A DNA stretch of 29,560 nt, taken from positions 1 through 29,560 of IMG/VR virus record IMGVR_UViG_3300035698_006226, one strand, 5' to 3'. The first letter of the stretch is position 1, and every line of letters begins with the position of its first letter. Below, piece by piece: positions 6,352-14,028 of the stretch. Both the position numbers and the translations under genes were made by a program. This DNA is from a virus. Under the pieces are notes generated by a model. The model saw nothing but the letters and a program-made list of their open reading frames with translations. It ran no database searches and was not told the DNA's origin.

Positions 6352-8985
6352 TTATCCAAATAGTTTGTCAAAAGTATTGTCTGCTTCTGAGTTACCTAGA
6401 TCCCAGTCTAACACACCAATTAAATTATCTAATTTTTTGTTGATCAATGTTGCTTCCATTTCGGCATCAGCAAAAGGCATTTCTTTGAACCAATCGGGAA
6501 TACGCAACTCATCTGTTGGATATGCAATCGACGTGTACCCCATAGGATTGTCTTTTAGTTTGCACACAATACATTTTTGTCCATCGATGATATCCATAGA
6601 ATATCTGTCGTTATAGACCTTTTTTAAAGTATTATAATTTATAGCCGCTCTCACATGACCTGGCATGTTCACTTTACCTTTACGTTTTTCTCGAGAATGA
6701 TATTCTGTTAGTTTGTTTACACGTCTAGGAGATCCTTTTTCCCATCCCGGCATCTTTTTGAATTCTAGTCTAAAGCCAGCAATAAAATCCATAACTTCTT
6801 CTTCTTCAGCACCGGTTAACACTTTATCTAACACATCAGACAAGAAGTCCTGTATGTAAGCAGGAGTGTCTGAACGTTTAAGATCAAGACCCATTGCTTT
6901 GATTTTATCAACTGGTTCACCTTCCAAGTCATAGATCTTCATAGCATATCTTTTTTTAGTGATGAATAATCCTTTTGAACCAACTGCTTCTCTACCACCT
7001 GCAATAATTTTACCATAAGTGGCCGGACAGTTAAACGCCTGTTGCATGTACTTTGGAAAAGACTTGTTAACTTCTTCTGCAACAGAGTCGTACAATTGCA
7101 CAACAGAATCTTTTGTCCATGGCACATTGCCTGCATCAATTTCTTTCTTCAAAGGTTGATATGCTGAAAAGTACACAGAGTCAGTGTCGCCATATATAAC
7201 GGAATCTCCTCTGTAATCATATTCGCCTGTGATAATTTCATTTGTTTTTGCCGCCATGTGCTTTGTGATACATCTTCCTGTGAGTGTGGTTGATTGACCA
7301 ATTCTGATATCAAAGAATCTACAACCAGGATTAAGAATAGCACCATACAAACTGTTCAAGTTAATTTTTTTAACAAGTTGTCTTTTATCCCAAAATGCTT
7401 GTTCAACTTTGTTGCCTGCCGCGGCAGATTGTCGCATTTTTTTCTGCAATTCTTTTCTTTCAGCATACCAACGTTCCAAAAGTCCAGGAATAACTCCTGC
7501 AAATTCATGTGTAAAAATTGTGCCATTTGCACTCAAAAACCATGGTTGATCTTTGTTGTATATCAAGTCATAAACCTCTGCCGCACTTAAAATATTTGTT
7601 TCACCATTTTCCCAATCAATAGTAATGCTTTGGGCTCTGTCTTTACGCATGACAGCAGAATACTCCAGTGTACCGAACTCACCTTCCCATGCACCTGCAA
7701 ATGTCATCTTATTAGCCATTTTGTGTTCGATAGAAGCATCGGTATCGATAGGACGTAATTGACCTACAATAGTTTCCGGACCCATATTCAATGCTCTAAT
7801 TACAGATGGATACAGTGAATTGATATCAATTGACCCTATCCAGTCATGCAGGCCTTTTTTAGGATATGCCACATACGCACCCGCGGCTGGAGTCGATCCT
7901 GGCTCACGTTTGATTCTGTCCGGAACAACCATGCCACGTCTGTGTGCTTCGTTGATAATGCCCTGTTCAGTCACTGCCACAGCACCCATGGTAGTTTGAA
8001 TCAACACTGTGTTCTGATGAGCAAGTTCATTAGACAGTGCTATAAACTTTAATTTTTCATCTAGTCTACCTAAAAGTGCAACGTCTTGTCTATTATATTC
8101 AATGAACTTTACAAAGTCTTTATTATACAACGTATCTAGTGTGCCTTCATACGGAGTCTTCTGCTCGCCCAATTCCATTTTTGAAATAAAATCCAGTGCA
8201 TATGAATGCCTTTCTTCGTATGTGTATTTTCTGTACAGTTGCATGTAATCCAAATGCACACGACCAATTATGTCATAGGTTTGTTCTTCCTTGCCAAATC
8301 TTTCAAACATTCTTTTTCGTGGCATAGCCTGCCACAAACACAGTCGTCTTGTGTCATCTTTGCTTAACACTTTTTGTATTCTGTTCACAGTGTAGGGAAT
8401 ATCAAATCCTTCTGAATTCCAACCTGACAGCACGTCTGCATCTTCAACCAGTGTAATAAATTTGTCCAACATGTCTGCTTCAGTGGGACACAGCATAGTA
8501 TTTTCAAATTCTTGTTCTATAATTTCTGGATTAGGAAAATCTTTAGGCGGAATAGCAAGAGTGATCAATTGATCGCACCATTGCAGATACACAGTGATTG
8601 ATATTATAGGCGCCCATGCGTCTGCAGGTTTAGCATAGCCTTTGGCTGGGTCAAAGTCAACTTCTATGTCAAAAAAACAAACTTGAAGTTCTGGAGCATC
8701 TTTGTTAAGATAATTTTCTTCTAGACATCTAAAGATAGGATTTATATCAGATTCATACAGACGTTTGCCATTTTGCATGGCAACTTCACGTTTAAATTCT
8801 TTTCCAGATTTAGTGGCTATTCTTGAAACAGGTGTGCCAAATATAGATTTGAATTTGCCTTTTGGATCATCGTAGTATCCTACGTATCTTGCAGGATATT
8901 CAAGATACTTTCTTTCGCCATTTATTCTTTCAACTACAGATATCTTGTCTGTGTCTCTGTCAAATAGTGCATCAACATAACTCAT
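6352..8985 (-). CDS. 43: T4-like family B DNA polymerase gp43
   Basis: The replicative DNA polymerase with proofreading exonuclease, 877 residues against 898 in T4. Exonuclease motifs: FFDIEVDF (D106, E108), WNSEGFDIPY and EYNRQDVALL. Polymerase motifs: SIDINSLYPSVIRA (motif A), KKINLNSLYGAILNPG (motif B) and VIYGDTDSVYFS (motif C), all with catalytic residues intact. It starts with an ATGA overlap with the upstream 75-residue membrane protein gene and is unbroken; no inserted intein or intron is visible at motif C or elsewhere. It is read from promoter P2 behind the DsbA-like gene and would work with the gp45 clamp encoded just downstream. Confidence 0.97.
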   Translation of the reverse strand: MSYVDALFDRDTDKISVVERINGERKYLEYPARYVGYYDDPKGKFKSIFGTPVSRIATKSGKEFKREVAMQNGKRLYESDINPIFRCLEENYLNKDAPELQVCFFDIEVDFDPAKGYAKPADAWAPIISITVYLQWCDQLITLAIPPKDFPNPEIIEQEFENTMLCPTEADMLDKFITLVEDADVLSGWNSEGFDIPYTVNRIQKVLSKDDTRRLCLWQAMPRKRMFERFGKEEQTYDIIGRVHLDYMQLYRKYTYEERHSYALDFISKMELGEQKTPYEGTLDTLYNKDFVKFIEYNRQDVALLGRLDEKLKFIALSNELAHQNTVLIQTTMGAVAVTEQGIINEAHRRGMVVPDRIKREPGSTPAAGAYVAYPKKGLHDWIGSIDINSLYPSVIRALNMGPETIVGQLRPIDTDASIEHKMANKMTFAGAWEGEFGTLEYSAVMRKDRAQSITIDWENGETNILSAAEVYDLIYNKDQPWFLSANGTIFTHEFAGVIPGLLERWYAERKELQKKMRQSAAAGNKVEQAFWDKRQLVKKINLNSLYGAILNPGCRFFDIRIGQSTTLTGRCITKHMAAKTNEIITGEYDYRGDSVIYGDTDSVYFSAYQPLKKEIDAGNVPWTKDSVVQLYDSVAEEVNKSFPKYMQQAFNCPATYGKIIAGGREAVGSKGLFITKKRYAMKIYDLEGEPVDKIKAMGLDLKRSDTPAYIQDFLSDVLDKVLTGAEEEEVMDFIAGFRLEFKKMPGWEKGSPRRVNKLTEYHSREKRKGKVNMPGHVRAAINYNTLKKVYNDRYSMDIIDGQKCIVCKLKDNPMGYTSIAYPTDELRIPDWFKEMPFADAEMEATLINKKLDNLIGVLDWDLGNSEADNTFDKLFG

Positions 8986-9209
8986 TGTGTAATATAATTT
9001 ATAAACAATCCGCCTATGCCGACTAGTGCAAGAACAGAATTAGTTACAATCAGTGCAGGTTCCTTCCACAGTATAGAAACTGTTAACCAAGCCAATCCAC
9101 CGAACACTAGCAATATAGGACCTTGTGGATAATATCCTAATGAATTGACACCAGTACCGATTACCAGTAAACTAGTGCCACTCCATTTTAAGATGTTTAT
9201 AGGATTCAT
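8982..9209 (-). CDS. Small three-helix membrane protein
   Basis: A 75-residue protein, nearly all hydrophobic, with three likely membrane segments: about 10-30 (SLLVIGTGVNSLGYYPQGP region), 31-48 (ILLVFGGLAWLTVSILW) and 54-72 (LIVTNSVLALVGIGGLFI). The GTGVNSLGYYPQGPILLVFGG pattern, followed by a Trp-rich turn and a tN stretch, recurs in small membrane proteins of marine phages and bacteria as far as I recall, but I know no function. It overlaps the DsbA-like stop by one base (TAATG) and the polymerase start by four (ATGA), so it sits tightly between two DNA metabolism genes. That position is odd for a membrane protein. Confidence 0.8.
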   Translation of the reverse strand: MNPINILKWSGTSLLVIGTGVNSLGYYPQGPILLVFGGLAWLTVSILWKEPALIVTNSVLALVGIGGLFINYITQ

Positions 9210-9463
9210 TAGGCTTTTTTAGCCGCTTCCAAAATAGTTTCTAAGTATTCAAAATCTTCTCTTTCTGCTGATAATGATTCTTTGAACGCAATGTTTACTG
9301 CTTTGCTAAGCACTGCTGGTTTTATTTCCATTTCTTCTGCCACTGCTTTTACAGTATCTCTCAATCCTTCTGAAAGATCTTTTACTTCTTGTTTAACTTT
9401 CATGCCGTCGTTGATGACTTGCGTCAACTTGGCCACTTCTTCTGAATTAAAAACTTTGTTCAT
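9209..9463 (-). CDS. dsbA: DsbA-like double-stranded DNA-binding protein
   Basis: An 84-residue, all-helical charged protein: LTQVINDGMKVKQEVKDLSE, then GLRDTVKAVAEEMEIKPAVL, then SKAVNIAFK. It resembles T4 DsbA (89 residues), a DNA-binding protein reported to bind near T4 late promoters, in length and in the order loop helix, RD-x-VKA-AEE, KP-x-L-x-KA, and a C-terminal acidic helix. The match is by eye and not strong. It has a strong Shine-Dalgarno AAGGAG six bases before ATG 9463 and is the first gene after promoter P2. If correct, a possible transcription regulator heads the gp43 operon. Confidence 0.55.
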   Translation of the reverse strand: MNKVFNSEEVAKLTQVINDGMKVKQEVKDLSEGLRDTVKAVAEEMEIKPAVLSKAVNIAFKESLSAEREDFEYLETILEAAKKA

Positions 9464-9483
9464 AAAAAACTCCTTGTTTGTTT

Positions 9484-9512
9484 ATTATACTTGTGATTAG
9501 ATTGAAAGTCAA
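9484..9512 (-). promoter_or_regulatory. Sigma70-like promoter P2 for dsbA-gp43 operon
   Basis: On the minus strand: -35 TTGACT (9512-9507), 17-base spacer, -10 TATAAT (9489-9484), then AAGGAG at 9475-9470 and ATG at 9463. As at P1, the TGA stop of the upstream gene (here the DegT-like gene) is contained in the -35 box. The spacer is almost identical to that of P1. Confidence 0.8.
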
Positions 9513-10108
9513 CTGTTGCTGTTGGCAAACACTGACATTTTACTTAGATCAGGCCACTCTGTGATAGTCCATTGTTTTGGCACTGTTTGTATAGCACTCT
9601 CTAATTTGTGCAAACCTAATTGTGCAGTTTCGGGAGTCATATGGTAATGATAACCTATATCAGTAATATCTTGTTTTGCCCATGGAATGTTGGTAGTTCG
9701 TCCATCGTGGACCATTTTCTTCAATGTGTCATATGACATTTTATTATCTGTAAGAATCATTCCACCTCTTCCAAGATTAAGATGTTTCTTAAATTGAAAA
9801 CTTAAATTCATGTAGGTCTCTGGTATGTAAGAATCTTTTTTCCATAATACAGCAGAATCAATAATGTTGGTGTTGCCAAGATAATAATAATCTTGCCATT
9901 CTGATTTATCCCAATTCCAATCTAAATTTAGTTTTATTGCTGTGAATGGAACAGAAATATAAGTCCTGGTAGGAATAGTAATAAAATTTGCTTTGGTATG
10001 TCGCAAACACAATTCGATTCCGTGTGTGCATGAGTCTGTGGCAACAGCATACGGAGAACCAAAAAATTCTGCAATTTTATTTTCGAATTGATTGATTAAT
10101 TCAAACAT
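9509..10108 (-). CDS. Short DegT/DnrJ-type PLP aminotransferase-like protein
   Basis: A 199-residue protein resembling sugar aminotransferases of the DegT/DnrJ/EryC1 class, which transfer an amino group to nucleotide-linked keto-sugars. The order of landmarks is kept: FFGSPYAVATDSCTHGIEL (about 15-33, like the cofactor phosphate loop), IPTRTYISVPFTAI (45-58), NIIDSAVLW with D84 (PLP ring nitrogen contact), and SFQFKKHLNLGRGG (103-116), where K108 aligns with the Schiff-base lysine. Normal members have about 370 residues; this one stops after the large-domain core and lacks most of the C-terminal domain. The stop is an intact TGA inside promoter P2, so it looks like a stable short form, not a recent break. 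Amino-sugar metabolism or virion glycan modification is possible. Confidence 0.65.
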   Translation of the reverse strand: MFELINQFENKIAEFFGSPYAVATDSCTHGIELCLRHTKANFITIPTRTYISVPFTAIKLNLDWNWDKSEWQDYYYLGNTNIIDSAVLWKKDSYIPETYMNLSFQFKKHLNLGRGGMILTDNKMSYDTLKKMVHDGRTTNIPWAKQDITDIGYHYHMTPETAQLGLHKLESAIQTVPKQWTITEWPDLSKMSVFANSNS

Positions 10109-10115
10109 ACCTATT

Positions 10116-10144
10116 AGTATGTAGTCTAATCAAAAGTTTGTCTA
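10116..10144 (-). promoter_or_regulatory. Weak sigma70-like promoter candidate before the DegT-like gene
   Basis: TAGACA (10144-10139), a 17-base spacer and CATACT (10121-10116) precede ATG 10108 on the minus strand. The match is partial, and the predicted start would fall next to the ATG. There is no Shine-Dalgarno. Confidence 0.22.
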
Positions 10145-10594
10145 TTATTTTTTAGTCTTTACGTTTATTGGTTTTTTGCCTGCGCCACCAGACTCTTTGC
10201 CAGGTCTGCCTGCTTTGCGTTGTGCAGAACGTTTTCTTCTTACTGCTGATGCTTTTTGTTTTTTAGTCATAGATCTTGCTTTGGATGCTGGTGCACATTT
10301 TGCATAGCCTTCTTTGTCACCTGATGTGCCACACTCGGGATGACCACCACCTTTTTTCTTTTTGGCAATGTTTACCCATTTGTCTTTGAACCATTTTCTC
10401 AGTCCACCTTTGTATGCTTCTGGTAATATAAGGTTACCGCAGTTGGCACAATAGTCTATGTCTTCTTTGACCATATGCATATACTCAAAGTATCTGCGTT
10501 GTGGTCGTTTTTTACGCAATTGTAGACCTCTAGTGCCAGGCGATTGTGGATCCTTGAGTTGTACAGGCACATCGAGTAGTTCTTGCAGTTTCAT
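10145..10594 (-). CDS. DUF5872-like basic protein with Cys pairs
   Basis: I place the start at ATG 10594 (MKLQELLDVPVQL, 149 residues), not at an upstream ATG inside the previous gene, because TAAATA lies exactly five bases before it. The protein has a CANC pair (C49, C52), a GGLRKWFKDKWVNIAKKKKG stretch (62-81) with ECGTSG and KC following, which resembles the DUF5872 domain of phages and large viruses, and a Lys/Arg-rich tail (MTKKQKASAVRRKRSAQRK). The function of that domain is unknown to me. The Cys residues could bind zinc and the tail could bind DNA. The N-terminus belongs to the M-x-phi-x-E-phi group described in the findings. Confidence 0.75.
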   Translation of the reverse strand: MKLQELLDVPVQLKDPQSPGTRGLQLRKKRPQRRYFEYMHMVKEDIDYCANCGNLILPEAYKGGLRKWFKDKWVNIAKKKKGGGHPECGTSGDKEGYAKCAPASKARSMTKKQKASAVRRKRSAQRKAGRPGKESGGAGKKPINVKTKK

Positions 10595-10598
10595 AGTG

Positions 10599-11267
10599 TT
10601 ATTTACTGTCGTCTTTGATATTGAATTGTGTAGGTGTTTCTCTTTCAAACTGAGTAAAGTATGAATCATCAGTAATCGAGTCTTCTCTGGTATTTTCTAC
10701 TGTGTAAAAGTTTTGGTCAATCAGATATCCAGGATTCTTTTGCAGTCTTTCTTCCATGAATGCATCATCATACCAAACTGTTCTATTGTTAGGATAAGCA
10801 AAGAAATTACCGTCATCCATTCTAAACATGTGAGCACATTTGTGTTCCGGATCTTCTGAGAAGTTTGTATCAAGATTGGATCCCTTTGCTTCCCAAGACC
10901 AGTCTATTGTAAACATGTATGTACCTTTGCGTTTAGCACCCTTCCAATCCAACAGTTCTGCTCTACAATTGGCAAGTCTATTTCTTACTTGCACGTTCAC
11001 ATAAGGAGAAAAACAGTCCCAATATTGATGTATGTTAAGACTGTGTTGCGGTGCATCTTTCTTCCACACAAATGAATGTATTGGTCTTCTGGTCCAATTA
11101 ACACCATTGGGCATTAACACTTCAAACAGTAATGCTCTGCGTTCCAATGACGCTACACAGTGAACATCACAGAATGTGAATTCTCCATGACCTTTGGTAT
11201 GATTGTAAAGATATTCATTTCTGATATAGGCTGAGAATGGTGGAATATTATGGTTGAGGTACGCCAT
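10599..11267 (-). CDS. Unknown late protein (222 aa)
   Basis: I do not recognise this 222-residue protein, though I believe similar proteins occur in T4-like marine phages. It is rich in aromatic residues, Asn and His, with a soluble mixed composition: YLYNHTKGHGEFTFCDVHCV near the start, FVWKKDAPQHSLNIHQYWDC, a FTIDWSWEAKGSN stretch and an acidic C-terminus (TREDSITDDSYFTQFERE). No membrane segment or signal peptide is visible. Its ATG lies 11 bases downstream of a 22-base palindrome. Its end overlaps the TAAATA element of the next gene. It is transcribed with virion-type late genes, so a structural role is plausible. Confidence 0.75.
   Translation of the reverse strand: MAYLNHNIPPFSAYIRNEYLYNHTKGHGEFTFCDVHCVASLERRALLFEVLMPNGVNWTRRPIHSFVWKKDAPQHSLNIHQYWDCFSPYVNVQVRNRLANCRAELLDWKGAKRKGTYMFTIDWSWEAKGSNLDTNFSEDPEHKCAHMFRMDDGNFFAYPNNRTVWYDDAFMEERLQKNPGYLIDQNFYTVENTREDSITDDSYFTQFERETPTQFNIKDDSK
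10600..10607 (-). promoter_or_regulatory. Late promoter-like AGTAAATA, 5 bases before ATG 10594
   Basis: The minus strand reads AGTAAATA-ACACT-ATG. It fits the window-wide TAAATA-N5-ATG pattern and overlaps the TAA stop of the upstream gene. Confidence 0.5.
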
Positions 11268-11278
11268 TCATTAGTACT

Positions 11279-11300
11279 TACCAGTTCTTAAGAATTGGTA
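11279..11300. repeat. 22-base near-perfect palindrome
   Basis: TACCAGTTCTTAAGAATTGGTA pairs at 10 of 11 positions with its own reverse complement, centred on TTAA. It sits in the 56-base gap between the GIY-YIG endonuclease gene and the 222-residue gene, 11 bases before the latter's ATG. It could be an operator for a dimeric protein, a hairpin in the mRNA or the target of a nuclease. No T-run follows, so it is not a typical terminator. Confidence 0.75.
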
Positions 11301-11323
11301 GCCCTTTGTTGATTTTTACCATT

Positions 11324-11938
11324 TTACGCTACTTCCTTGTACTTGCTTAATTGTTCTACTAGGAAGCCTTTGTGCTTGCCTCTGCTAATATATTTACCCA
11401 TACTCTTCTTCCAATGTAATGTATTATAGTTCCAGTCTTTGTTTTTGCAAAGTTCTTTAAACTCTAATCCGTTAACAGTATGTTCTTCGCCTGTGTTTGT
11501 AGTGATGCGATATGTATATTGTTCGCTACGCATACGAGAACTTTTAGATCCGCCCTTGGCATGCCAAGACTTATCCATACCAGTAAAGTTTTTGGCATAC
11601 TGTTGACCTGCTTTACGCTGGTGTTCTATAAAAGCATCGTAGTCATATTCTCTTAAACCGTGTAAATAATGTTTGCCACCGTATGCATTGTTATAAGACA
11701 TAGGATCTTTGACTACAGTTTCGTTGACTCTTTCTTTCTCCAACTCCCACAATTCATCTGCACTATTTGCTGTTGCAATAATTTCTTTAGTAAAGTTTTC
11801 AACGCCATACTTATTGATAGCATTTTTAATACCTATACCACTACCCATATAGGAATCATTTACATTTTTAGTAGCGTGTCTACCAATGTAATATTTTCCA
11901 TTTATATGGTTAGTTATTTTATAGATAGTATAATGCAT
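11324..11938 (-). CDS. GIY-YIG homing endonuclease
   Basis: A 204-residue protein starting YTIYKITNHINGKYYIG, the GIY-YIG nuclease signature, followed by the conserved Arg and helix (GRHATKN), GSG and AINKYGVENFTKEI, and a Glu in ELWELEKE that fits the metal-binding Glu. The C-terminal half (YTYRITTNTGEEHTVNGLEF onward, then TLHWKKSMGKYISRGKHKGF) looks like a small DNA-recognition module with an HTH-like segment. Free-standing enzymes of this kind cut allelic sites lacking the gene and spread by repair. The ATG shares one base with the preceding stop (TAATG), so it is inserted neatly between two late genes; no intron is seen. The following palindrome may have come with it. Confidence 0.88.
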   Translation of the reverse strand: MHYTIYKITNHINGKYYIGRHATKNVNDSYMGSGIGIKNAINKYGVENFTKEIIATANSADELWELEKERVNETVVKDPMSYNNAYGGKHYLHGLREYDYDAFIEHQRKAGQQYAKNFTGMDKSWHAKGGSKSSRMRSEQYTYRITTNTGEEHTVNGLEFKELCKNKDWNYNTLHWKKSMGKYISRGKHKGFLVEQLSKYKEVA

Positions 11939-12366
11939 TACCAGGCCTTACAACTCCAATATCTTGCTTTGGTCTTAGATCCTGGGTTGTCGCAATTGTG
12001 TCTGGCTCTGAATGATTTGCGCCTTGCGGGGTTTGATTTTCTTATTTTCATTGTCTTTTCTCCCCTTTTTTTGGCACTGGTTCCGCCATGGCCAAAATTA
12101 ACTTTTTTTATGTTTCCAGTTTTTGGATCTTTCACATACACTTTAAATTTAGAAACATCGCCACGTGTTGGTTTGTTTAGTTTAACTGTACGTCCTTGGT
12201 ATTCTGCTTCCAGAGTGTTAAGCAGTTTACCTGCTATTTCGTCTGTGTAAACTAGTATGTTGTCACCGCGTACTTCAATAATCGGAGTATCGATTGCAAG
12301 TGCATCACCAAATTCGAATGTAAGCACATCGCCTGGTATTGGATTTTGTAATTGGCCAATACGCAT
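11938..12366 (-). CDS. Unknown late protein with basic C-terminal motif (142 aa)
   Basis: I choose ATG 12366 (MRIGQLQNPIPGDVL) because it shares its first base with the upstream TAA (TAATG); an ATG seven codons earlier would overlap more. The first 75 residues look like a beta-rich fold (DVLTFEFGDALAIDTPIIEV, DNILVYTDEIAGKLL), then comes KVYVKDPKTGNIKKVNFGHG and a conserved-looking basic tail MKIRKSNPARRKSFRARHNC, DNPGSKTKARYWSCKAW. I recall such tails in proteins of marine T4-like phages, but no function. The Cys pair and Arg/Lys-rich tail suggest nucleic acid or metal binding. The N-terminus (M-R-I-x-Q-L) is a near match to the M-x-phi-x-E-phi group. Confidence 0.75.
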   Translation of the reverse strand: MRIGQLQNPIPGDVLTFEFGDALAIDTPIIEVRGDNILVYTDEIAGKLLNTLEAEYQGRTVKLNKPTRGDVSKFKVYVKDPKTGNIKKVNFGHGGTSAKKRGEKTMKIRKSNPARRKSFRARHNCDNPGSKTKARYWSCKAW

Positions 12367-13514
12367 TATTTTGTAGCCATTCTCCAACCACCGCCCATTT
12401 TTTTGTATTCTTTGGCCGCATAAGCATTTGCATAAGCAGACGGATACACATCAAATTTGGATCTGGCTTTGGCTTTGGCTCTGCTCCATTTTTCTGGAGA
12501 TGTAGGTGCAGGTTTCTTTTTGCCTTTTTTCTTCTTCTTGGCTTCATCTAGTGCTTCTCGTATCACTGCTTCATCCACATGTTCTACAGAATCAAACTTG
12601 TACATCAGTTTTGTGGCATCGTCTTCGAACTCTTCTGATGCCATATAATCTTCCAATGACTTATATTTGTTTTGAATGTCTTCTTTGTTAGGACCATTGT
12701 AATATAATTCTTTTGCTAGGTCTTCTTTGTGATCATCAAATGCTTCTACCATATTTTCTAAAAGTCCAAGATCATCCAGTTCGTCTTCGATCCATTGATA
12801 AGGATCGCCATCTCTTGCTTTTTGTGTACCATATGGCATATCACCGGTGGCAGAAAAATGTTGGAATAATGCATCGAATAAATTTGCTTGATCGTGTAAT
12901 GGTTCGCCATCTTTAAGTGCGTTATACTCTTCCGGATGTTTTGCAAGAATGTCCATCACTGCTGAAGTTTCATCTTCATTTGTTTGCTCTTGTTCAGATG
13001 TTCCAATACCTAATCCTTTATTCTGTAGTGCTTGATATACACCGTCTCTGGGATTACTATCCATACTATCTACTTTTTTATAAAAAGCATTCATATCTGT
13101 TAATGCCAATCTCATCAATTCTTCAAAATCTTTTTTATCTGCTTTACCTGAATCGCCTGTCCAAAACGCTGGATATTGTGCCACATATTGTTTTAACGCA
13201 TATGCTACTTTAGGACTTGTATTAGGCCCAATATATGCTGGGTTGTTTGGATCTTTTCTTAATCCTTTAGTTTTAACTTCTCTAGCGTCTGGAAAAGGAA
13301 GTTCATCTTCACCCATTAATACTTTTACTAATGGTGACTTTGCAAATGCTTCATTTTTTGCAACAAGATTTTTCAAATATGTTCTTGGTTGTATACCTGA
13401 TGCTCTAGCAGAGTCAGCAATCATTTTTTCAAAGTCTAAAAGTTTTGATTTTACAGTTTCTTGAACCTTTTTGTTTTCCATAGATTCGAACAGATTTGTT
13501 AGTACACTGGACAT
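12366..13514 (-). CDS. Unknown late protein with KFDVYPSAYAN C-terminal motif (382 aa)
   Basis: A 382-residue hydrophilic protein. The N-terminal part is helical (SVLTNLFESMENKKVQETV onward). The middle is acidic (DALFQHFSATGDMP, DELDDLGLLENMVEAFDDHK). The end is strongly basic: EAKKKKKGKKKPAPTSP, then a conserved motif KWSRAKAKARSKFDVYPSAY followed by ANAYAAKEYKKMGGGWR. That last motif recurs at the C-termini of proteins from phages and other large viruses, as far as I recall; its function is unknown. The gene starts five bases after a TAAATA element with no Shine-Dalgarno, so it probably leads a late transcript. The next gene is coupled by TAATG. Confidence 0.75.
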   Translation of the reverse strand: MSSVLTNLFESMENKKVQETVKSKLLDFEKMIADSARASGIQPRTYLKNLVAKNEAFAKSPLVKVLMGEDELPFPDAREVKTKGLRKDPNNPAYIGPNTSPKVAYALKQYVAQYPAFWTGDSGKADKKDFEELMRLALTDMNAFYKKVDSMDSNPRDGVYQALQNKGLGIGTSEQEQTNEDETSAVMDILAKHPEEYNALKDGEPLHDQANLFDALFQHFSATGDMPYGTQKARDGDPYQWIEDELDDLGLLENMVEAFDDHKEDLAKELYYNGPNKEDIQNKYKSLEDYMASEEFEDDATKLMYKFDSVEHVDEAVIREALDEAKKKKKGKKKPAPTSPEKWSRAKAKARSKFDVYPSAYANAYAAKEYKKMGGGWRMATK

Positions 13515-13519
13515 AGCGA

Positions 13520-13527
13520 TATTTATT
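13520..13527 (-). promoter_or_regulatory. Late promoter-like AATAAATA, 5 bases before ATG 13514
   Basis: The minus strand reads AATAAATA-TCGCT-ATG. The TAA stop of the upstream 87-residue gene (13528-13526) overlaps the 5' end of the element. Confidence 0.55.
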
Positions 13528-13789
13528 AACGACGAAGTTTAGAGTTGGATTTAGACTGCCCCATCCAACTGGCTTTTCTACGTAGTTCTGTGTAGTTATT
13601 AGGACCAATTACTTGACCATTTGCTACAATTTGATCCGAACACATGTTTTTGACCAGTATTTTGTTGATATTACCCTGTACGACAGGAACTAATTTAGTT
13701 TTTTTATAGGGTAATTGTTGGTCGACAAACAATTCATTATTGATAAAAACTCTGACTTTGGGGAGATTTTTACACTCGATGGTGATCAT
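13526..13789 (-). CDS. Unknown small late protein (87 aa)
   Basis: An 87-residue protein that I do not recognise. It is strand-rich at the start (MITIECKNLPKVRVFINNEL, then LVPVVQGNINKILVKN) and basic at the end (ELRRKASWMGQSKSNSKLRR). No motif of an enzyme is visible. It overlaps the upstream gene by ATGA and its stop codon is built into the late promoter-like element of the following gene. Its placement among virion-type late genes suggests a small structural or head-associated protein. Confidence 0.7.
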   Translation of the reverse strand: MITIECKNLPKVRVFINNELFVDQQLPYKKTKLVPVVQGNINKILVKNMCSDQIVANGQVIGPNNYTELRRKASWMGQSKSNSKLRR

Positions 13790-14028
13790 CTTTTAAGTAA
13801 CGGGCCACCAAATAATGACACATTAGGCATGTTCAAAGCATTGTCTGTAGGTTTTTGTTTTTTTACTTTTTTATGCCTTGGAGATTTAGTTCCAGACTTG
13901 CCTGGCGAGCCTGTGTATGATGTTTTAAACCTATCCGGGTTTGCAATATGTGGATTGTTTACAGTAGCAATATTTCCTGCACTTGTTGCTCCTGCTGTTG
14001 CCTGTTCTACAATTTCTTTAAATTTCAT
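13786..14028 (-). CDS. Small basic late protein with M-x-phi-x-E start (80 aa)
   Basis: An 80-residue, probably disordered protein: MKFKEIVEQATAGATSAGNI, then ATVNNPHIANPDRFKTSYTG, a Lys/Gly-rich middle (GKSGTKSPRHKKVKKQKP) and LFGGPLLKR at the end. I recall the ATAGATSAG-x-IATV-xNPH pattern from other T4-like marine phages, without a function. It is coupled to its upstream neighbour by ATGA, which fixes the start. It belongs to the group sharing M-x-phi-x-E-phi, here with E5 and I6. The composition suits DNA binding or packing inside a capsid. Confidence 0.72.
   Translation of the reverse strand: MKFKEIVEQATAGATSAGNIATVNNPHIANPDRFKTSYTGSPGKSGTKSPRHKKVKKQKPTDNALNMPNVSLFGGPLLKR

Noticed and set aside
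6352-8985. Intein or intron in the polymerase gene, common in phages
   Set aside because: Motifs A, B and C are continuous and the protein is of normal length, slightly shorter than T4 gp43.
10595-10669. An N-terminal extension of the DUF5872-like protein starting at 10669
   Set aside because: It would overlap the upstream gene by about 70 bases, while ATG 10594 has the typical TAAATA-N5 signal and the shared N-terminal pattern.
11669-12250. Long open frame on the plus strand (193 codons)
   Set aside because: It lies opposite the GIY-YIG gene and the 142-residue gene, both with clear overlaps and motifs; the translation is hydrophobic and low-complexity, typical of an antisense shadow.
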